21,523 nt of DNA, taken from assembly GCA_964408955.1 (NCBI GenBank), contig CAYPBK010000040.1, positions 1 to 21,523 of the forward strand. Reading direction: 5' to 3'. A model generated the notes under the pieces. It searched no databases and had not been told where the DNA came from. It worked only from the letters and a program-made list of their open reading frames with translations. A program made the translations under genes and the position numbers. This DNA comes from JAAYKT01 sp964408955 (lineage in GTDB: Bacteria; Bacillota; Clostridia; Lutisporales; Lutisporaceae). Positions 1-8,687 of this stretch are shown piece after piece (position 1 is the first letter of the stretch; each line of letters begins with the position of its first letter).

Positions 1-3000
1 AAAGGATTTATAAGCATTATTTTACTTATTGCTATGATTTTTTCATCAACAGTTTTTGCTTTACCGGAAGTTAAACCTCTTAAACCGGTTTTAGCTGAAG
101 GCGTTAAATTTGACGGAACCCAGAGCAGCTGGGCAAAAGAAGAAATAGGAAAAGCCTTTGAGTACGGGCTGACTTATCCCGATATAATGAAAAATTTTAA
201 TAAAAAGATAACTCGAGAAGAGTTTTGCACAATAGTAGTAAAACTGTATGAAGCTTTGACGGGCAAAGAAGCGGAAACCGGAGTAAACCCTTTCAGCGAC
301 ACAAAGAACCCAGAAATACTGAAAGCCTATAATCTGAAAATCGTATATGGTACATCGGAGGATAAATTTACTCCCGATAAGAATATCACGAGACAAGAAA
401 TATGTGTCATGATATATCGTGCCTTAGATGTGAGTATTGGAGATTTAGACAAAAGTGAACCGAAGGATTTCGATTTTTCCGATAAAAGTAAAATAGCTGC
501 TTGGGCTATAGATGCAGTGAAATTTGCATATAAAAACGAAATAATGAAAGGCACGGGAAACAATGAGATATCTCCGCTTAACAATACCACAAGGGAGCAG
601 GGTATAGTACTTTTAAAAAGAACCTATGAGCAATATAAGGACAATACAAATCTGCTTCCGTCAGAGGAAGAAAGAAAGCCCTTGCCGGATTTCAGCAAGG
701 AGGAGGCGCCCATATCAGGCAGTATTATCGAAAACCTCGTCAAATCACCAAGCGGCGATATAAAATTCGTATTTCCTGAAGGAGACAAAGTAAAGGATTT
801 TACCACGGAGGAGAAGAAGTTTCGAGAAATTATACCTGAAGAAAACATAGCTTTTTTGAATTATGATACCAAACTTCAACTTTTTGTTTCCACAACAGAG
901 GATAAACCTGCGACAAAGCCTCAAGCACAGGGCTTGACGGAGGAGACATTGGCATTATTAAAAAACAGATACTCCTTCAATATAATTGGTAATATAGAAA
1001 AGACACCTCCCCCTTCGCCGGATTTAATCGATATTATACAAAAAGTCAGAATAACCAAAGAGAGAAAGGATACGGTTTATACAAAAGCAATGCGGAGTGC
1101 TTTTATTGATTCCGAAAGCAACCAAAAGCGGTGGTTTGCATTTACCCTTGATAAAGGCACGAATGCCAAGAAAATCATTTGGCAAGTTTCCTCATCTCCT
1201 TTCAACGGATTTGACGGTAATTGGAAGAATCCGTTAGGCTTGATAGGTTCAGGGGAATTATCGGCAACAATGGGAGAGTTCCAAATTGATTTTGGGAATT
1301 TAAAAATAGAAGCATCCACAGGAATGAGTATTAAAAAAAGCAGTATATATGACTCACTTATAAAAATTGATTCTTCTTTAAAAATTAAACCCATACCCCA
1401 AAAGCAAAAAATATATTATGTAAGGGCTGTTCCCGTTGATGGAACGGGGCAGGCAATTGGTGACCCGGGTGCCGGCATAGAAGTCATTTTTGGTCAGAGG
1501 ATTATGTCGAGGAAACCCAATGAACCTGCCAAAGCGGAGTTGGAGCTATGGTCAAGTCTCGATAATCAAAAATTAAGAATCAGTGGCGAATTTCATGTAC
1601 CCGGAACTCCGATGAAAAGAGATGTTACTTATTCCCTTGTTACAAATAACGGCTCTAATTTCTTTCATTTTCATAATTTGAAAGATGAATATAAACATTT
1701 GATAATACAGGTGTCTGCAAAAAAATTCCCTGCCGAAGGCAGCAATTGGGAGGACACACCGGATTTGGTTTTTGAGGAAAGCCACGATTTGCCCACTGAT
1801 ATATATAGCAAAAGAGGTGGATATGCATATTACGATGAAGAATATCCGGCAACAGTAGAAATCGACTTTAAAAAATTCGGGAAAAAAGCTTCCGAGCTTA
1901 AAGAAGGTGACTATGCAGACTATTTTGTACGGGGGGTGGCATTAAAACCTTCCATAAATCCGGGGCAGTTTGATGCAATATATACGGATACAGTAAATGT
2001 GAAATATGGTCTGAGTGCATCTACCATAAAACCGTATTTTCCTCCTGCACCGCCTACGAAGGAACTAAATGTTACTGTTCCCGGGGTGCAGATTATAAGC
2101 TATACGCCGGCTCAGTGGCAAAAAGATGATTATCTTCATCACTACTATGTATTTCAAGAGCCTAAAGCCCTGGAGATAGTAGGTAAATATAAAAATATCG
2201 CTACAGGTGAAGTATTAAAACCATACTACAAGTATAATTCTCCTACACTTGGCAAGAATTATCCCAATCATACTATTGGGCAATATGAGAAGGAAATTAT
2301 CCCAAGGGTGCTTTCTGTGGGGACAGCAGTATATTTTCCACCGCCGGAGAAAGAACAAGAAAAATGGTATGAACAACTATGGAGTATGGTCAAAGGATTT
2401 TTCGAAGCTTTATGGAAAGCGGTTAAAGCATATGTAAACTGGGTCAGCGAGACCTATGAGATGCTGAAAACCAAGCTTGTTGAATTGGCAGTTAAGCTTT
2501 GTCCTATCGAATCATTAAAAGAAGAGTTCAAAGCAGCTATGGAAGCTCTTTTAAACTATGGACTGATGTATCTGGGTATACCGCCCACTCTGCCGAATTT
2601 TGACGAGCTCTTTGATTCAAGTATAGATTATCTGGTATCCGTTGCTCTTACAGAGGCAAATATACCGGTAACAGAGGGCAATAAGGAAATAGTAAAACAA
2701 ATAGGTGAGGAAGTAGAAAAAGCAATAAAAGAAGCTGCATATACTTCTGACTATAATCCTGTGGAAGCACCATTTTTGAAATTAGATCCCAACTATCTCT
2801 ATCGCCCCGCTTATGTGGATATAGAATTATTTAACAATTCAAGTGTACCTTCCATTGCAGCAAGTTTCAATTTGGATGTTACCTTTGAAGTAAGTAGGAG
2901 CAACATGATTGCTTCCGGTAATAAACCGGGACTGATTTTGTCTCATGTAAACTGGGCAAGAACTATAGCCGGCTCAAGTACAGCAATAAAAAATGCCAGT

Positions 3001-3409
3001 CAGTATTTTGAATATTTTGTCTATGATTTAAACGGAGATACCGTGAAATATCTTGAAAATGAAACAGCAATCTATGATGTGTTTAAACCTGTTAAAGGAG
3101 TAAAAATACCGGAGCTGAAGCCGGGAGAAAAAAGAGAACTGAGAGTTTACTTGGAGCCTTATGCTTCTTGGCCGTACGGACATGACGGAGGAGCACCATC
3201 TCGTTATCCTCAGGGATCCGGCATCGGATATTTGGAATTTGATAATATGTACTTTAAAAATGGGTATCTGGGCAATGATTTTACTCATTTTGAACTGCGA
3301 GGACTTTGGCTTGAGCCTAAATTATATCAAGCATCACAAGGCATGTGGGTTGCGGATGACACTGTATATTTCTATAAAGACGCATATAAGAACAAGAATT
3401 ATGAAAAGC
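1..3409 (+). CDS. Secreted protein with N-terminal SLH domains, partial at both ends
   Basis: The frame is open from base 1. The 11 codons before the first ATG (34) encode a hydrophobic stretch (FISIILLIAM) continuing into a probable signal-peptide end (TVFA, then LPEV), so the true start lies upstream of the window. Counting from that ATG, three SLH-type modules are visible at about residues 26-75, 86-135 and 147-202; clear landmarks are YGTSEDKFTPDKNITRQE and MKGTGNNEISPLNNTTREQ. SLH domains anchor proteins to pyruvylated wall polymer. The remaining ~900 residues look like beta-rich modules I do not recognise, interrupted by a Trp-rich helical segment at about residues 772-908 (nt 2347-2760). 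The coding frame enters the N gap at 3410. A TAA read in frame beyond the gap at 3520-3522 lies in sequence that is promoter DNA in the paralogous locus, so the real C-terminus is missing. The SLH assignment is secure; the function of the body is unknown. Confidence 0.85.
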
Positions 3410-3509
3410 NNNNNNNNNNNNNNNNNNNNNNNNNNNNNNNNNNNNNNNNNNNNNNNNNNNNNNNNNNNNNNNNNNNNNNNNNNNNNNNNNNNNNNNNNNN
3501 NNNNNNNNN
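3410..3509. other. Assembly gap (100 N)
   Basis: Exactly 100 N, the usual placeholder for a scaffold gap of unknown length. It hides the 3' end of the first gene, any terminator, and the upstream part of the promoter region that follows. Sequence resumes inside a 221-bp segment that is repeated at 8711-8931, which probably explains why assembly broke here. Confidence 0.97.
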
Positions 3510-3523
3510 TAACAAATGTTAAC
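3510..3523 (+). promoter_or_regulatory. Putative operator (GTTAAC element), partly in the gap
   Basis: TAACAAATGTTAAC is identical to 8711-8724 and close to the 14-bp palindrome found at 14135 and 18969. It contains one complete AAATGTTAAC half-site at 3514-3523; the preceding TAAC is the tail of a further copy that runs into the gap. It lies upstream of the -35 box at 3545, a position suited to an activator. The binding protein is inferred, not shown. Confidence 0.55.
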
Positions 3524-3544
3524 ACAACCATTTACATATGTGAA

Positions 3545-3573
3545 TTGTTTCACTTTCTTCCCTAACCTATAAT
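3545..3573 (+). promoter_or_regulatory. Sigma-A-type promoter of the interrupted FN3-SLH gene
   Basis: TTGTTT at 3545-3550 and a perfect TATAAT at 3568-3573 are separated by 17 bp. The copy at 8746-8774 has the same spacing. Transcription is expected to start near 3580, leaving a leader of roughly 50 nt before the ribosome binding site AGGAGGG at 3618-3624. Confidence 0.75.
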
Positions 3574-3631
3574 TAAGAAAAGTGAGAAAGAATCAATAGC
3601 AAATAAAAGCTATGAGTAGGAGGGATGAATG

Positions 3632-4888
3632 ATGATAAAAAAGAGCATAAAAAGAGGATTGTCAGTATTAATGATATTCATTATTTCAGTGGGGTTATTT
3701 ATAACGGCATTTCCTGTTAATGTCTTTGCTGCTAACCCCACTGCAGATGAAGTATTTAAAGACTTTGAAATAACATCTTTAACCGTTAACAATATGGAGT
3801 TTAAATTTGAGTTTACTTTGCCTAAATTAGAAAACTATAAAGAGAGAATTTATTTTTACCTATGGCAGGGACACATGGCCACAAGCACAGGGGCCTACAC
3901 TGAAGTTACGGTGGCGGAAAGCGACTATAATGACAGTAAAGGACTGAAAAACAAATATGCGGTTCGCTTTGATAAATTTGACTATAAAGGCTATCCTCAA
4001 ACTTTGAAGCTTATGTATACAGCCATACCGAAGAATAGCTCGAATCCAATGGATACAAAAATAGTTACGGATCATAAATACTTTATTATACCCCAGGAGA
4101 AACAGCCTGAATTTGATATAAATGTCATAAGTGCATTTGGAAAAGATGCGCACAGAGATAAAAACACAGTGGAGTTTGAAGTAATCATGAGCAGCACAGG
4201 TAAGGGGCATAAACTCAATCCTGACGGAAGCTTTTATAATCCCTTTAATGAAAAACTTTTCGGCTCAATGGTTATAGAAGTACGGGATAGTGAAAACAAC
4301 ATTATGAAACAGGAATATCCGGACTTGGAAAATGATTTCTATTTAAATAAGATTTTTACCCAGGAGTATAAAGAACCGACCCGGGGGAGTGGCAGAATTA
4401 CAATGAGTTATCTCCCTGTCGGTGCGAATATTTCTATAAGAAAAGCTGAAACATTCGAAATTCGGAATTATCCAAAGATTACTAAAGCAACCTATGATTT
4501 TATAGGCAGCTCCCCCACGGAATACAGTGTTGTTCTGCATCCAGAATTTAAAGTAGATTGGGATGACGGGGTATATGGAGGTATGGTAGAAATAACAGGG
4601 GATGGGAATTATCCTTTGGTCAAAAAAGACGGAAAATTCACAGCCAATTTAGGCTCATACCCTGTTCAAACTACTGTTGGTTATAAGATACATTTAGATT
4701 GCCATTCAGGCTATTATGAAGATGCAGTTCCGACTTACGCATCGATTATATATATGCCTGATGAATATCCCACCCCGCCAAGGGTGAAAACATCGGAAGC
4801 TAGTGGAATAACAATAAATCAGGCAATTTTGGAAGGAAAAATAGAGAAAATAAATACTCCTTATCTGACGGAAACAGGTTTTAAGTAA
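3632..4888 (+). CDS. FN3-repeat SLH surface protein, N-terminal fragment ended by an in-frame stop
   Basis: The product is exported: a lysine-rich start, a hydrophobic core (LMIFIISVGLFITAF) and a VFA-ANP cleavage site. The mature part holds two or three divergent beta-rich modules of unknown function (mature start to about residue 385), then the beginning of the first fibronectin-III-like repeat (VKTSEASGITINQAILEGKI). Translation stops at TAA 4886-4888, where the paralogue at 8833 reads Tyr. The same frame stays open to 7405, so this is the front part of one interrupted gene. ATG at 3632 is preferred: it aligns with the paralogue's GTG and sits 7 nt from AGGAGGG, whereas the ATG at 3629 is only 4 nt away. 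Without the SLH end the 418-residue product would be secreted but not wall-anchored. Confidence 0.8.
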   Translation: MIKKSIKRGLSVLMIFIISVGLFITAFPVNVFAANPTADEVFKDFEITSLTVNNMEFKFEFTLPKLENYKERIYFYLWQGHMATSTGAYTEVTVAESDYNDSKGLKNKYAVRFDKFDYKGYPQTLKLMYTAIPKNSSNPMDTKIVTDHKYFIIPQEKQPEFDINVISAFGKDAHRDKNTVEFEVIMSSTGKGHKLNPDGSFYNPFNEKLFGSMVIEVRDSENNIMKQEYPDLENDFYLNKIFTQEYKEPTRGSGRITMSYLPVGANISIRKAETFEIRNYPKITKATYDFIGSSPTEYSVVLHPEFKVDWDDGVYGGMVEITGDGNYPLVKKDGKFTANLGSYPVQTTVGYKIHLDCHSGYYEDAVPTYASIIYMPDEYPTPPRVKTSEASGITINQAILEGKIEKINTPYLTETGFK

Positions 4889-5014
4889 GGCACCCTTAGT
4901 GATTATGATAAAACCGGTACTTTTAAAGAAACGGTAGAAAGCAGTATAACTTCAACGAAAGAACCTATAGACTTTAAAAGTAATATTAATAAGCTTTTAC
5001 CCGGTACGGAATAT
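4886..5014 (+). other. In-frame nonsense codon and untranslated in-frame continuation
   Basis: TAA at 4886-4888 replaces the TAC (Tyr) codon of the paralogue. The following 42 codons encode the expected continuation of the first FN3 repeat (LSDYDKTGTFKETVESSI and onward) before the first possible downstream restart, a GTG at 5015. About half of the 12 bases around the stop differ from the paralogue, much more than the flanks, and there is no net insertion or deletion. This is a point lesion or sequencing error, not a frameshift. Confidence 0.85.
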
Positions 5015-7405
5015 GTGTATCAAGCCTACGGAAAGAATTCCGCGGGGCAGATTAGCTATGGAGAAAAGAAAAGCTTTACAACTCTCATATCGCCGGAAAT
5101 AGTGAATAAAGGGGCAAGCAAAATAGGGAGTAACGGCGTGACCTTGACGGGAGATGTTATATCAACGGGGAATGCGGACGCTGTTATAGGATTTCTAGTA
5201 TCGGATACAGAAACTGACCCTTATTTCGGCTCTCCCGGAGTAACAGGAGGTATGACATATATATCTAAAACTCAAACAGGAGAATTCACCATGGAAGTAG
5301 GGGAATTACACCCGTCCACCACATATTATTATAAGCCTTATTTAATAAGCAAATGGGGAAATCAATACGGAGAAGTAAAAAGCTTTACAACGAATAAAGG
5401 CTCTTATGCAGTGGATGTGAGAATTGCAAAACTTCAACCCATACAAACAGAGCCGGGAGAAAAAACCCTTGAAGGCACATATAAAATAGAAAAAGAAGGA
5501 ACCGAAGTAAGAAGAACAGGCTTTGTAGTATCCAAAGCACCGAATCCGGTAAAAGGAAATGAAGGGGTAACAGCGGTTGAAGGAACAAAAGGAGAAACCT
5601 TCAGCGAAGAAATAAAAGACCTTGAAGTGAATACGGATTATTATTTTAAAGCCTATGTAGAAACAAACATGGGTAATATAATATATTCAAATCAAGGACA
5701 GTTCAAAACCCCGAAAGCTCCGACTAAAGGAGTACCCTATGCAATAATAAGAAAAACGGAAGTAAAAGAAGTCACCTCAACAACAGCTGAAATAGAAACG
5801 GATGCAAATGTATCTGCCGGAGGCTTACAACTATTCGGCAGACGGCTTTGCTATTCCAAAACCAACAAAGACCCGAAACCGGGAGGCAGTAAAGTAGAAA
5901 CAATAAATGCGGGACAAATGCCTTCAACAAGTAATGGAGCTTTAACGACAATAGTCACGGATTTAGAGCCAAACACCCCCTATTATTTGAGATGTGTAAC
6001 GGAAACAGCTCAAGGGGAATACTTTGGAGAAGTAGTGGCTTTTGTAACCAACGAAGTTGGAGCGCCAGTAGTGAGAAACGATGATAAAAACCCTGTGGAA
6101 AATATAAAAGCAAAAGAGGCGACGATAAAAGGTAAAGTAGACCCTAACGGAAGCACAGTAACAAAATACGGAGTAGAGTACGGGAACAACCATGGGGAAT
6201 TATACGGAAACCCTGAAAAGAAAACAGTTAATAAAACAATGAAAAATCCTGAGGATATAAAAATAACTATAGATAACTTGGAGTCGAATACCAAATACTA
6301 TTACAGGCTTTACGCAGAAAGTGACAAAGGCACCTCCTATGGAGGAGTAAGGGAATTCGAAACAGGAAAGAACACGGGTAAAACCCCTAAAATAGCCATA
6401 TCAAAGACAGTGGGAGCAGGAACAGAATGGGCAAAAATGACTATAGACATAACGGAAAAAGGAACAAACGACCAGGAACTGTCCAGAGCCGGAGTGGTCT
6501 ACAGTGAGAAAAAAGACCCTAAAGTGATGGGAAAAGATTCAGAAACAGAAAACATAAATGATGTGGAAAAAGGAACAAAAGATATTACATTGAGGAATTT
6601 GAAAAAAGAAACAGTGTATTATGCGAGAGGCTTCGGAATGGATAAAACGGGAGAAGTATATTACAGCACCGACACTGTGAGTTTTAAAACGGGAGAACAG
6701 TCTCAAAGCACCGGCAGTGGCGGAGGCGGGGGAGGCTCCGGCGGAGTAGTAGTAATAGACGGAGGAACGGAGATTCCTTTGGAAGTCCCGGGAGAAGTAA
6801 CTCCTGAAACACCTAAGGAGGATGTTCCGGGAAAAGAGGACAATAAAGAAGAAAAAAACGAATTAAAATTCACAGATGTAAAACCTACAGACTGGTTCTA
6901 TGAAGCCGTAAAATACGTATATGAAAAGAAACTCATGGAAGGAACGGCGGAAGATAAATTCAGCCCAAATACACAGACAACTAGGAGCATGATAGTAACA
7001 ATCCTCCACCGTCAGGAAGGGTCACCGAAAGTAGAAGAAAAAAATCTTTTCACAGATGTGGAAGAGGGCAAATGGTACACTGACGGAATCAACTGGGCGG
7101 GGGCAAAGAAAATAGTCAGCGGCTACCAAGACGGCAGATTCGGTCCTGGGGACAACTTAACAAGAGAGCAGTTAGTAACTATATTATATAACTATGCCAA
7201 GTACAAAGGTATGGATGTAGATAAAGAAGATGACTTAAAAGCTTTTGCGGATAAAGATACCGTAGCGGCTTATGCACTGCCTGCAATGAAATGGGCAGTC
7301 AAAGAAGGTTTGGTAACCGGTACGGGAAATAACAATATCTCTCCTAAAACGGGAGCGACAAGGGCTCAGGTAGCGACAATACTACAAAGATTTATCGAGA
7401 AATAA
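5015..7405 (+). CDS. FN3-repeat SLH surface protein, C-terminal fragment (same gene as 3632-4888)
   Basis: This is the remainder of the interrupted gene. It starts inside the first FN3-like repeat and contains five further repeats, each ending in the signature L-x-x-x-T-x-YY...G-x-xYG/Y-x-x-x-x-x-F-x-T (for example TTYYYKPYLISKWGNQYGEVKSFTT). Next come a Gly-rich stretch, a Pro/Glu-rich linker (nt ~6710-6860) and three SLH domains (nt ~6868-7402; landmarks FTDVKPTDWFYEAVKYVYEK, GYQDGRFGPGDNLTREQLV and TGATRAQVATILQRF). The GTG at 5015 has no ribosome binding site and no signal peptide follows it, so independent synthesis is unlikely; the part is probably made only by readthrough, or not at all. 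It closely matches residues ~455-1270 of the paralogue at 8833-12645. Confidence 0.8.
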   Translation: MYQAYGKNSAGQISYGEKKSFTTLISPEIVNKGASKIGSNGVTLTGDVISTGNADAVIGFLVSDTETDPYFGSPGVTGGMTYISKTQTGEFTMEVGELHPSTTYYYKPYLISKWGNQYGEVKSFTTNKGSYAVDVRIAKLQPIQTEPGEKTLEGTYKIEKEGTEVRRTGFVVSKAPNPVKGNEGVTAVEGTKGETFSEEIKDLEVNTDYYFKAYVETNMGNIIYSNQGQFKTPKAPTKGVPYAIIRKTEVKEVTSTTAEIETDANVSAGGLQLFGRRLCYSKTNKDPKPGGSKVETINAGQMPSTSNGALTTIVTDLEPNTPYYLRCVTETAQGEYFGEVVAFVTNEVGAPVVRNDDKNPVENIKAKEATIKGKVDPNGSTVTKYGVEYGNNHGELYGNPEKKTVNKTMKNPEDIKITIDNLESNTKYYYRLYAESDKGTSYGGVREFETGKNTGKTPKIAISKTVGAGTEWAKMTIDITEKGTNDQELSRAGVVYSEKKDPKVMGKDSETENINDVEKGTKDITLRNLKKETVYYARGFGMDKTGEVYYSTDTVSFKTGEQSQSTGSGGGGGGSGGVVVIDGGTEIPLEVPGEVTPETPKEDVPGKEDNKEEKNELKFTDVKPTDWFYEAVKYVYEKKLMEGTAEDKFSPNTQTTRSMIVTILHRQEGSPKVEEKNLFTDVEEGKWYTDGINWAGAKKIVSGYQDGRFGPGDNLTREQLVTILYNYAKYKGMDVDKEDDLKAFADKDTVAAYALPAMKWAVKEGLVTGTGNNNISPKTGATRAQVATILQRFIEK

Positions 7406-7411
7406 AGGAAT

Positions 7412-7422
7412 AAAAGGAGGTG
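7412..7422 (+). promoter_or_regulatory. Strong ribosome binding site of the heptad-repeat peptide
   Basis: AAAAGGAGGTG is a near-perfect complement of the 16S 3' end. It sits 8 nt before GTG 7431 and 7-17 nt after the stop of the preceding SLH gene. It fixes the start of the small gene and argues strongly for the plus strand over the antisense reading. Confidence 0.8.
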
Positions 7423-7430
7423 TATCATTA

Positions 7431-7580
7431 GTGGGTAAAGATGTAACGGTAGGAAAATTAGCCGACCCTAAAGGAAAGGTTTTAGATCCAAAAGGAAAAG
7501 TGTTAGACCCGAAAGGTAAACTGCTAGACCCGAAAGGCAAGCTGTTGGACCCAAAAGGGAAGCTGTTAGATCCGAAATAA
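7431..7580 (+). CDS. 49-residue peptide built from DPKGK(V/L)L heptad repeats
   Basis: The GTG start is preceded by an ideal ribosome binding site. After an 11-residue head (MGKDVTVGKLA) the peptide is five copies of Asp-Pro-Lys-Gly-Lys-(Val/Leu)-Leu plus a final DPK. The repeat units differ almost entirely at synonymous third positions (Pro as CCT/CCA/CCG, Gly as GGA/GGT/GGC/GGG, Leu as TTA/CTA/TTG), while Asp, Pro, Lys and Gly never change. That pattern indicates selection on the peptide rather than recent DNA duplication. There is no signal peptide or membrane span; charge is strongly positive with regularly spaced Leu pairs. It is 25 nt downstream of the interrupted SLH gene, probably on the same transcript, and followed by a terminator. 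The intact paralogue has no equivalent. I do not recognise the family and assign no function. Confidence 0.7.
   Translation: MGKDVTVGKLADPKGKVLDPKGKVLDPKGKLLDPKGKLLDPKGKLLDPK
7464..7577 (+). repeat. 21-bp tandem coding repeat (5 units plus a 9-bp remainder)
   Basis: Units begin at 7464, 7485, 7506, 7527 and 7548, with a partial unit at 7569. Each encodes DPKGK(V/L)L. Divergence between units is concentrated in wobble positions. Confidence 0.9.
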
Positions 7581-7596
7581 TACAAATATACAAATA

Positions 7597-7637
7597 GGGG
7601 CGGTTCTTGCGCTAAGGTTGCTCGCAAGAACCGCCCC
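7597..7637. terminator. Bidirectional hairpin terminator between convergent genes
   Basis: A 15-bp perfect stem (GGGGCGGTTCTTGCG at 7597-7611 with its complement at 7623-7637) encloses an 11-nt loop. On the plus strand it is followed by TTGGTTTT; on the minus strand by a T-rich tract. It lies between the heptad-repeat gene and the convergent lipoprotein gene and can serve both. Confidence 0.8.
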
Positions 7638-7649
7638 TTGGTTTTCTCC

Positions 7650-8525
7650 TTAATACCCGGCATTGGGATGGTATACAGGTTCTATCTCAACATCGGGGGG
7701 AATGTCTAAACCCTCCGGGTACACACCATGACCATAATAATCAATATGTGTAGTATAAAAGACATAAGGTCTCTCGTCAAGATTATGTGCTAATATATGA
7801 ACATCATCATTCTCCGTTATAATAAGGTCGACGGTCATGCTTCTGCCGGGAGGGAGATACCCTTTGTAACGGTGAGGCCCAACTAATTCAGGCATTCCCG
7901 CTTTCATTATCGTTATAAGGTTGTAAAAAGCACTTTCATCATCAAACTCATTGGTTTCAACCATAAGAGCCTTAACTCTATTTAGCATTTTTTCATCGCC
8001 AAAGACCAACATGGGGTATTTATCGCTAATATAATCGGGATCCCTCAAAGTATATGTTCCGTCAGGCAATGCATTTTGGCCGAAATCCAAAGCACTATGG
8101 TCACCTTCATAAGAAACAATAAGAAAATTCTCTTCATTAATCATAAAGTTTAGGACTCCACCCTCATGGGGCTCCTCCGGCTCAATGATATAAGCTGCTT
8201 CGCCTGAGTCTTTTTTTATCCCACGACCGTATATATCTCCAAAATGATCCCCCCAAAATGCAGTTAAGCGAAAATCAAACCCATCATCCTTCTCATTGGT
8301 TATAGTCAAATCTGCGCCTGCTCCTCTTATAACCCCCGTTCTCTTCCATTCACCGCTATAATTTGGAGCTTCCAACTCCGGCTCATTAATAGATGAAGGT
8401 TCCGTTGCAATAGTCGGATCCCCTTGAACTGTTTCCGAATTTTCAGGTGGCTTTGTGCAGGAAACAAAAGTAAAACTAAGAATAGTTGTGATAGTGAACA
8501 ATAAGGCTCTATATTTGATTGACAT
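7650..8525 (-). CDS. Secreted lipoprotein of unknown function
   Basis: The start at 8525 is chosen because AGGAGGG lies 9 nt upstream; the in-frame ATG at 8564 lacks a good site and would add 13 residues before the signal peptide. The 291-residue product begins MSIKYRALLFTITTILSFTF and has a lipobox-like VSC with the lipidated Cys at residue 23 (Phe at -3 is less usual). A Pro/Glu-rich spacer follows, then a domain starting near YSGEWKRTG with alternating beta pattern (LTITNEKDDGFDFRLTAFWG), which resembles small beta-barrel lipoprotein domains common in clostridia. The C-terminal part (GPHRYKGYLPPGRSM) is unrecognised. It is a single-gene unit, divergent from the intact FN3-SLH gene and convergent with the heptad-repeat gene. 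Its promoter probably lies in 8530-8690, but I see no clear -35/-10 pair. Confidence 0.75.
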   Translation of the reverse strand: MSIKYRALLFTITTILSFTFVSCTKPPENSETVQGDPTIATEPSSINEPELEAPNYSGEWKRTGVIRGAGADLTITNEKDDGFDFRLTAFWGDHFGDIYGRGIKKDSGEAAYIIEPEEPHEGGVLNFMINEENFLIVSYEGDHSALDFGQNALPDGTYTLRDPDYISDKYPMLVFGDEKMLNRVKALMVETNEFDDESAFYNLITIMKAGMPELVGPHRYKGYLPPGRSMTVDLIITENDDVHILAHNLDERPYVFYTTHIDYYGHGVYPEGLDIPPDVEIEPVYHPNAGY

Positions 8526-8687
8526 AATAATAAACCCTCCTAAAAATACTTTCGATATTATCATTTATATGCATTTTTAATATATTCAAAAATATCCCGC
8601 AATACATGTTCTGCTGAAGGCTAAAATATTCTCCCTTGTTAGGATATTATAGCACGTATATATCAAAAAATATGCAATTTTTATGAT

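Larger units (their letters stand above)
3510..3730 (+). repeat. Direct repeat, copy 1 (promoter, leader and signal-peptide region)
   Basis: This segment aligns without gaps to 8711-8931. It covers the GTTAAC element, the -35 and -10 boxes, the leader, the ribosome binding site and the codons of the signal peptide. Similarity falls sharply after the signal peptide, where the two mature N-termini diverge. The left edge of this copy is set by the N gap, so the true repeat may be longer. Confidence 0.9.

Noticed and set aside
3410..3522. Continuation of the first SLH gene through the N run to TAA at 3520
   Set aside because: The frame across an unknown-length gap is meaningless, and 3510-3522 is promoter DNA in the matching repeat at 8711.
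3161..3565. Plus-strand open frame spanning the N run
   Set aside because: It overlaps the first SLH gene in another frame, and its length is created by the N placeholder.
3781..3793. GTTAACAAT inside the interrupted FN3-SLH gene as a fifth operator
   Set aside because: It is within coding sequence, lacks the second half of the palindrome and has no promoter downstream.
4886..4888. Programmed recoding (selenocysteine, pyrrolysine or frameshift) at the internal stop
   Set aside because: The codon is TAA, not TGA or TAG, no slippery site or stem-loop is evident, and the intact paralogue has Tyr. A mutation or sequence error is simpler.
7464..7577. CRISPR-like array
   Set aside because: The units are contiguous 21-bp coding repeats with no spacers.
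7382..7663. Minus-strand open frame with repeated Phe-Gly-Ser-Asn-Ser-Leu-Pro units
   Set aside because: It is the mirror of the plus-strand heptad repeat. It has no ribosome binding site, starts inside the lipoprotein gene and crosses the terminator hairpin; the wobble-position pattern supports the plus-strand frame.
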